Positions 14,119 through 18,202 of a stretch of 18,202 nucleotides of DNA are shown here, piece after piece. Source of the stretch: Actinomycetes bacterium (GTDB taxonomy: Bacteria > Actinomycetota > Coriobacteriia > Coriobacteriales > JAEZZM01); the NCBI GenBank assembly GCA_023418575.1, contig JAEZZM010000021.1, forward strand, positions 1 to 18,202, given 5' to 3'. The notes under the pieces are model-generated. The model did no database searches and had not been told where the DNA came from. It saw only the letters and a program-made list of their open reading frames with translations. A program made the translations under genes and the position numbers. Position 1 is the first letter of the stretch. Every line of letters starts with the position of its first letter.

Positions 14119-15411
14119 ATGAGCGTCTTACAGCGCAAGGTATCGCGCACACAGCTTACCGTGCTTATGCTGACCATGCTAGCTCTTATAGGAGCTCTTA
14201 GCGCCTGCAACCTTGGTAAAGCAACCGAAAAAAATACCAAAGTTGAAGAACTCAAAAAGACAGCTGTTGTGTATAAGCAAGACCCTCAAGGCCCCACTGG
14301 TTCTGAGGTATTACCAGAACCTTTGAAGACCGCAAAGGATTGGGAGCAAGACTTCCCAGAGATTTACAAGACCTATATGGCCAACTCTATCCAGGATAAT
14401 AACTATCCTGGAGCATATCCATCACGTGACTACACTGAGATGTACCCAGATATTCAGTACATCTTTAAGGGTTACGGATATGCAAAAGACTACACAGTAC
14501 CCAATGGTCACACTAGTTCATTAGAGACCGTAGCAGGTACTACACGTCCTCATCCAAAAGCTTCATGCTTTGCTTGCAAGACTCCTCAGTATATGACGCT
14601 TGAGAAGAAATACGGCGAAGCCTTCTACAAGATGAGCTTTGAGGAAATTGCTAAAGAGGTTACCGAGCCCATTAGTTGCTATGACTGTCATGAGAATACT
14701 CCTGGTGAGATGCACATTAACCGCTCTGGTTTTGTAAAAGCTCTCAAGGACTATGACATAAAGGTAGATCCTCGTCTTCAGGCTTGTGCTCAGTGCCACA
14801 ATGATTACTACATGGATCCTGAGACCGGTCAGCCTGTTCATCCTTATGAGTATGGTGTAAATCCTGACGGTATGCTTAAGCATTATAACGAGAAGCACGT
14901 AGTAGACTTTGTACATCCAGATTCTGGTGTAGAGGTTGCTCAAGTTCAGCATCCTGATTATGAAGCCTTCCACTCTTCTCCTCATGCACAAGCAGGCCTT
15001 GTATGTGCTGACTGCCACATGGCTAAAGAAGATGGTTATACAAGCCACACCTGGACCAGCCCCTTCAAGAGCGATACTATCATGAACAATGTATGCCTAA
15101 GCTGCCATGATGGTGAGACCAAAGATAGCCTTATCACTAAGGTAAATGATCTCCAGGCTGAGATTGATGGCGTACAAAAAGAAGTATCTGCTAAGCTGGT
15201 TAAAGTACACCAGAGCATTGCCGAGAAGAAAGATGGCATGGACGCTGATAGCTTAGCTAAGGTTCGTGACTTGGTTCGCTCTGCTCAGTTCTACTGGTGC
15301 TACTTCTTTGCGCAGAACGGTGACGGTATTCATAACCCACAAGAGAGCCGCGATGTTCTTAAGAAGGCTAGCGATCTTATCGAAGAGGCAAATAGCATCC
15401 TCAATAAGTAA
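14119..15411 (+). CDS. nrfA: Pentaheme cytochrome c nitrite reductase (ammonia-forming), lipoprotein form
   Basis: A 430-residue enzyme that reduces nitrite to ammonium with six electrons on the outer face of the membrane. The signal peptide ends in a lipobox, LSAC (C30), so the protein should be lipid-anchored. Five heme sites are present in family order: the lysine-ligated active site CFACK (150-154), then CYDCH (187-191), CAQCH (223-227), CADCH (296-300) and CLSCH (326-330). R143, Y230 and H278 fit the catalytic Arg, Tyr and His. Two calcium-site positions differ from E. coli: D229 for Glu, and Q275 for Lys in the K-x-Q-H motif. AGGAGG (14107-14112) is 6 bases before the ATG; a longer frame from 14071 lacks such a site. 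No nrfH lies beside it; it is flanked by a leader with a putative FNR-like site and by a terminator. Confidence 0.95.
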   Translation: MSVLQRKVSRTQLTVLMLTMLALIGALSACNLGKATEKNTKVEELKKTAVVYKQDPQGPTGSEVLPEPLKTAKDWEQDFPEIYKTYMANSIQDNNYPGAYPSRDYTEMYPDIQYIFKGYGYAKDYTVPNGHTSSLETVAGTTRPHPKASCFACKTPQYMTLEKKYGEAFYKMSFEEIAKEVTEPISCYDCHENTPGEMHINRSGFVKALKDYDIKVDPRLQACAQCHNDYYMDPETGQPVHPYEYGVNPDGMLKHYNEKHVVDFVHPDSGVEVAQVQHPDYEAFHSSPHAQAGLVCADCHMAKEDGYTSHTWTSPFKSDTIMNNVCLSCHDGETKDSLITKVNDLQAEIDGVQKEVSAKLVKVHQSIAEKKDGMDADSLAKVRDLVRSAQFYWCYFFAQNGDGIHNPQESRDVLKKASDLIEEANSILNK

Positions 15412-15439
15412 GTTATTTAGGCTTATAAGCTAAAAGCAC

Positions 15440-15474
15440 AAGAGCTCCCTTCAATATGAAGGGAGCTCTTTTTT
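15440..15474 (+). terminator. Strong intrinsic terminator of nrfA
   Basis: A perfect 13-bp stem, AAGAGCTCCCTTC (15440-15452) with GAAGGGAGCTCTT (15458-15470), loop AATAT, running into TTTT. It separates nrfA from the convergent antitoxin gene. Confidence 0.93.
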
Positions 15475-15511
15475 AATGTCTTGTTTGAATGTGATAGAGC
15501 TTATTATAAAT

Positions 15512-15799
15512 TTAGATCTTAGCAAGGGTTATTTTTAGCCCGAGTGCGTCCATTATTTTCATGATGGACGCAAAAGAAGGGTTTCCCTTCGCAGATAAGG
15601 ACTTATAGAGGGATTCACGGTTGAGATTTGTTTTACGTGCCAGCTCACTCATACCTTGAGCTTTAGCGATATCTCGCAACACAAGCTGGATCGCTTTGGT
15701 ATCCCCATCTTCGAGTGCGATAGATAGATAGTCTTGCATAGCCTCTTTATCGTTGAGGTATTTGCTAGCATCAAATGTGCTATAGCTTACAGTGCTCAT
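15512..15799 (-). CDS. HigA/HI1420-type addiction-module antitoxin
   Basis: A 95-residue DNA-binding antitoxin of the COG3636 (HI1420-like) group. The N-terminal segment has the family's FDASKYLNDKEAMQDYLSIAL pattern (split here as FDASKYLND and YLSIALEDGD). The HTH follows: VLRDIAKAQGMSELARKT, NRESLYKSLSAKGNPSFASI, then MDALGLKITL. The ATG is preceded by AAGGAG 8 bases upstream. Such antitoxins are normally encoded just downstream of a RelE-like (HI1419-type) toxin and repress the pair. Here the upstream frame ends in an ATGA overlap with this start, as in an intact pair, but is broken by a stop 57 bases earlier, so the antitoxin appears to have outlived its toxin. It may now act only as a regulator. 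Confidence 0.85.
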   Translation of the reverse strand: MSTVSYSTFDASKYLNDKEAMQDYLSIALEDGDTKAIQLVLRDIAKAQGMSELARKTNLNRESLYKSLSAKGNPSFASIMKIMDALGLKITLAKI

Positions 15800-15900
15800 G
15801 AGTGAGTCTCCTTATGAATCGCTAAAGCGAGTTGCTTGGCTTTCTCAATATAATATCATGGATGCCCATAGTAAATAATTTTTCCGCTTTTATCGGCATC
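15796..15900 (-). pseudogene. Remnant of the partner toxin (HI1419/RelE-like), C-terminal end only
   Basis: The frame overlapping the antitoxin start by ATGA encodes IEKAKQLALAIHKE near its end, which resembles the I-x-K-A-x-x-L-A tail of HI1419-type toxins. Before it the same frame reads DKSGKIIYYGHP and is cut by TGA at 15858-15856. Further upstream more stops appear and no toxin core is recognisable. The overlap and tail support a decayed gene; the family name is inference from the antitoxin. Confidence 0.4.
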
Positions 15901-16035
15901 ATTGGCATTAAGCGAGGAAAAAGTCTGGAAAAGGTTTAGCAATCTGTCTGGTAGTTTAGGCAAACTTAGCTAAAGTCAGGTAAGCTTAAAGCATGGCTAG
16001 GCAAAGAGTTTTACTGCTATAAGGAGCACAAAGCT

Positions 16036-16656
16036 ATGAGAGTATTTACGCGACAGTCTCAAAAGATTCTTGATGTACTTAAGATAGAGGGAGTATACCT
16101 AGCGCGTGAAGCTTTTATCAGAGACAAAAATCAAGAGATTACGGATTTTTATCTGAGCTTATACAGATGGTTAAGCCTGCAGTATAAGAGTCGCTCATAC
16201 GCTTATGCAAGGCGTATTGAAGAGCTCAAAGCTTTGGGTTTGCTTGAGGCTGAACCCAATCAAGATTTTCTATATCCCATCTGGCTTGCCTTAAGTGAGG
16301 CTCAAAAGCTTCCTTTAGCAGAAGGCACTGTAAGCCTTGAGCTTGAAGTTCCAGATGACGAGCTGCTAATCTTGGATTACAACAAATGGGGCTATAGGGT
16401 TAATCAGTGGTATATCCCAAAAGACACTAAAGATAGACAGGCACATCTTAAGGAACTTGAAAGACAGGGGATTAAAGATGAATCGGCCCTTACTGGATCC
16501 AAGGGTAATTTCTACCCCTTACTTAAGCAGAAAATAATTAAGTCTTGGGATAGGGTTTTTGATGAACCAGATTCTAATATCGATAATAATGTGGGGGTAT
16601 GCTTTGAGATCAAGTCTTCTTGGTTGATATCAGTTGAGCATGGGGGACTAAGCTAA
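16036..16656 (+). CDS. DUF3841-like protein, first of a tandem pair
   Basis: A 206-residue soluble protein of unknown function. It fits the DUF3841 pattern: an N-terminal TRQS-x-x-IL-x-x-L, a central Y-PIWLAL (80-86), then LELEVPDDELLILDYNKWG (split as LELEVPDDELLILD and YNKWGY, 101-120), an N-x-WYIP block (123-128), and a conserved C-terminal FYPLLKQKIIKSWDRVFD (about 163-180). AAGGAG (16021-16026) lies 9 bases before the ATG. The stop codon directly abuts the ATG of a paralogue, so the two are almost certainly co-transcribed. No signal peptide, membrane segment, nuclease or ATPase motif is visible. Confidence 0.8.
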   Translation: MRVFTRQSQKILDVLKIEGVYLAREAFIRDKNQEITDFYLSLYRWLSLQYKSRSYAYARRIEELKALGLLEAEPNQDFLYPIWLALSEAQKLPLAEGTVSLELEVPDDELLILDYNKWGYRVNQWYIPKDTKDRQAHLKELERQGIKDESALTGSKGNFYPLLKQKIIKSWDRVFDEPDSNIDNNVGVCFEIKSSWLISVEHGGLS

Positions 16657-17277
16657 ATGTTGAATAAAAGCTCTCAGATGATTTTGTATGCGGTTCAAAA
16701 CAAGGAAGCGCTTGATACTATAAAAGCTACCGGCGCCAATTTTGTCAAAGAGGCTTATATCAGGAAAAAATACCAAGAAAGTGCCTGGTCGTTTTTGGAA
16801 GCCTATCGATTTTTCTCGCAGCATATGGCCAAGCATATTGCACGCCCTTATCCAGATGCTCAATTTCCCATCTGGCTTTATGCTAGCCCTAGTAATTCGT
16901 CGCTTTATTTATCGCAAGATTCATTTCTGTTAAAGCTTAAAGTTCCAACTTCAGAGTGCATTTTGTTTGATGGCAGGCAGTGGAATGATATCCTCAATCT
17001 GCGTTATGTGCCTAGATCAGAAGATGCCGATAAGGAGCGGGCTCAATTTGAAGCAAGCTTACACAGTCAGGGTTTGCATGATACAAGTCAGATTTTTATG
17101 AGTCCTTTTTACCCTTTGTTAAAACGTGAAATACAGGAGAGCTGGCTAAGACTTTTTGAAGATGCCCGCCTGATACATACAGGGAACCTAGAGCTTGATC
17201 CTCATTATCTTATGGCTGCAGTTTGGGAGCTTAAAGAAGAATGGATAGAGGAGCTTATTACTTATCTGCCCTCATAA
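16657..17277 (+). CDS. DUF3841-like protein, second of a tandem pair
   Basis: Also 206 residues and clearly paralogous to the preceding gene: FPIWLYA (70-76) matches YPIWLAL; LKLKVPTSECILFD (92-105) matches LELEVPDDELLILD; LRYVP (115-119) matches QWYIP; FYPLLKREIQESWLRLFED matches FYPLLKQKIIKSWDRVFD. Identity outside these blocks is low, so the duplication is old or the copies are under different constraint. The ATG directly follows the TAA of the first gene; GGGGGA (16642-16647), inside that gene, is the likely ribosome site. The copies may form a heterodimer or recognise different ligands; the sequence does not say. Function unknown. Confidence 0.8.
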   Translation: MLNKSSQMILYAVQNKEALDTIKATGANFVKEAYIRKKYQESAWSFLEAYRFFSQHMAKHIARPYPDAQFPIWLYASPSNSSLYLSQDSFLLKLKVPTSECILFDGRQWNDILNLRYVPRSEDADKERAQFEASLHSQGLHDTSQIFMSPFYPLLKREIQESWLRLFEDARLIHTGNLELDPHYLMAAVWELKEEWIEELITYLPS

Positions 17278-17381
17278 ACTATATTAAAGAATATAAATCA
17301 CGATAAACCAGAATAAGTCACAATAAATAAGAATAACGCTTATAAAGCTAAGGCAATACTTTGAGGCTTATATGGAACAAG

Positions 17382-17420
17382 AAAAATGGCTCCCACTTCT
17401 TAAATTGAAGGGGAGCCATT
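17382..17420 (-). terminator. Intrinsic terminator of the LPXTG surface-protein gene
   Basis: AATGGCTCCC (17385-17394) pairs with GGGAGCCATT (17411-17420) and CTTC (17396-17399) with GAAG (17407-17410), with one bulged base and a 7-base loop. On the minus strand the stem is followed by T's (17386-17382). On the plus strand no T-run follows, so it serves the minus-strand gene. Confidence 0.8.
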
Positions 17421-17442
17421 AGCTTTAAAAAAGTTCACAAAG

Positions 17443-17476
17443 CTTATAGAGTCTATAGATCTAATAGACCTATAAG
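17443..17476 (-). repeat. 13-bp stem-loop just after the surface-protein stop codon
   Basis: CTTATAG (17443-17449) pairs with CTATAAG (17470-17476), and GTCTAT (17451-17456) with ATAGAC (17464-17469); a single A bulges at 17450 and the loop is AGATCTA. On the minus strand a T-run occurs about 11 bases beyond the stem. It may be a first terminator or a 3' stabilising hairpin ahead of the stronger one at 17382-17420. Confidence 0.6.
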
Positions 17477-17504
17477 GTCTGATGAGCAGAAGTTCAGAGT
17501 AAGC

Positions 17505-18202
17505 TTAATCTTCACTTCTCTTGCGCAAACCAGCAAATAAAGCAGCTAAACCACCAAAGAACAGAAGTGGAGTGGCTACATTAGTGCTATCTCCAGTTTT
17601 TGGAAGTGCTTTGCTGCCCACAGTTTTTTGCGCAAGTTTTGCTTCCTTTTGTTGGTCAGACTTAGCAAGACTTATAGCAAAGCTGGAAACTGGGGGTGCA
17701 GCTGGTTTTGCTGGATTTACTTGATCTGCTGGACTACCAGAACCGGGGTTTGCATTTTCATCTTTCTTTGAGCTTGACTTAGTTGAAACAGCATTGATTT
17801 TTTGAATACCTGCATCCTTAGCTTGGACTACAGCATCATTAGTTGTTGCCTCATCGATTGCTTTCTTTGCATCATTTGCAGCTTTTTCAACCTCAGCCTT
17901 TGCTGCAGTCTTTTCAGGCTCTGTTAAATCAGCCTTGTCGATTTCCTGACCCTTTGCAGTGGCAGCAGCGTCAATTGCGTCTTTTGCATCCTGCTTAGAT
18001 TTGGAGTCTGTGGCTACTCCATTGATATTTTTCTCTGCTTCATCTTTTGCAGTATCAACATCAGCGTTTGTGCTGGCTTTGTTTATAGCATCCTTAGCGT
18101 TTGTTACGGCCTCATCTACAGCGGCATTAGCAGCAGCTTTTTCCTCATCGGTCATGTTTGAAGCAGCAATATCCTGCTTTTTAGTGTTTGCAGCCTGCTC
18201 AA
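17505..18202 (-). CDS. DUF1542-repeat cell-wall-anchored (LPXTG) surface protein, C-terminal part
   Basis: The gene enters from the right edge on the minus strand; 231 residues are visible and no start is seen (an internal ATG at 18155 is only part of a repeat). The visible part holds one full and one partial DUF1542-type repeat of 76 residues, each starting (N/D)-(M/L)-T-x-x-EK-(A/T)-A-A and rich in Ala, Lys, Asp and Glu, predicted as helical bundles forming a rod. A Pro-rich wall-spanning segment follows, then a sortase signal: LPKTG, a hydrophobic helix (ATPLLFFGGLAALFAGL) and the basic tail RKRSED. It is expected to be covalently fixed to peptidoglycan and may act as a long adhesin or surface rod. 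Total size cannot be judged. Confidence 0.92.
   Translation of the reverse strand, partial: EQAANTKKQDIAASNMTDEEKAAANAAVDEAVTNAKDAINKASTNADVDTAKDEAEKNINGVATDSKSKQDAKDAIDAAATAKGQEIDKADLTEPEKTAAKAEVEKAANDAKKAIDEATTNDAVVQAKDAGIQKINAVSTKSSSKKDENANPGSGSPADQVNPAKPAAPPVSSFAISLAKSDQQKEAKLAQKTVGSKALPKTGDSTNVATPLLFFGGLAALFAGLRKRSED

Noticed and set aside
14563..15239. Minus-strand frames inside nrfA
   Set aside because: They are antisense to an intact pentaheme reductase and show no family features.
16036..17277. Assigning the DUF3841 pair to phage defence
   Set aside because: No nuclease, ATPase, protease or pore motif is visible, and the neighbourhood alone does not justify it.

Overview
The window looks like a chromosomal segment from a Gram-positive anaerobe. 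Base composition is moderate (roughly 40-45 % G+C by eye). Supporting signs are strong AGGAGG-type ribosome sites, a LexA box of the Gram-positive GAACATATGTTC type, a sortase (LPKTG) surface protein, a lipoprotein-type NrfA, and anaerobic respiration with a Tat-exported DMSO-reductase-family enzyme. The best fit is a member of the Coriobacteriia (Atopobium/Lancefieldella/Olsenella-like). This is inference from gene content; no rRNA or other species marker is present.

Layout, left to right. (1) 1-135: tail of an SDR-family epimerase, then a cluster of 16-bp repeats and a terminator. (2) 416-5136, plus strand: dmsA-dmsB-dmsC followed by a TorD/DmsD-type chaperone, closed by a terminator. (3) 5197-9716, minus strand: codB and codA, with an XRE regulator and an AlbA_2/GHKL protein lying between them. 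(4) 9822-11498: a divergent pair made of an excisionase-HTH/molybdate-binding-domain regulator and a tandem-Mop molbindin. (5) 11606-13257, minus strand: a small dinB-associated protein and a Y-family polymerase under two LexA boxes. (6) 13432-13662: a small basic membrane protein with a probable leaderless promoter. (7) 14119-15411: pentaheme nitrite reductase NrfA, transcribed alone, preceded by an FNR/CRP-like palindrome and a leader hairpin, followed by a strong terminator. (8) 15512-15799: a HigA/HI1420-type antitoxin whose toxin seems reduced to a remnant. (9) 16036-17277: two tandem paralogous DUF3841-like proteins. (10) 17505 to the right edge: C-terminal part of a DUF1542-repeat LPXTG surface protein.

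The genes share a few themes. DmsABC is a menaquinol-linked molybdoenzyme, and the regulator/molbindin pair would sense and buffer the molybdate it needs. NrfA is a second anaerobic terminal reductase (nitrite to ammonium). CodB/CodA salvage cytosine as uracil plus ammonia. The remainder (dinB, antitoxin, DUF3841 pair, AlbA_2 protein, surface protein) is accessory in character. I found no tRNA, rRNA, CRISPR array, transposase or complete mobile element. The most unusual points are the split cod operon, the NrfA with no NrfH beside it and a changed K-x-Q-H motif, the toxin remnant beside an intact antitoxin, the tandem DUF3841 genes, and the repeat-built promoter of the molybdate-type regulator.
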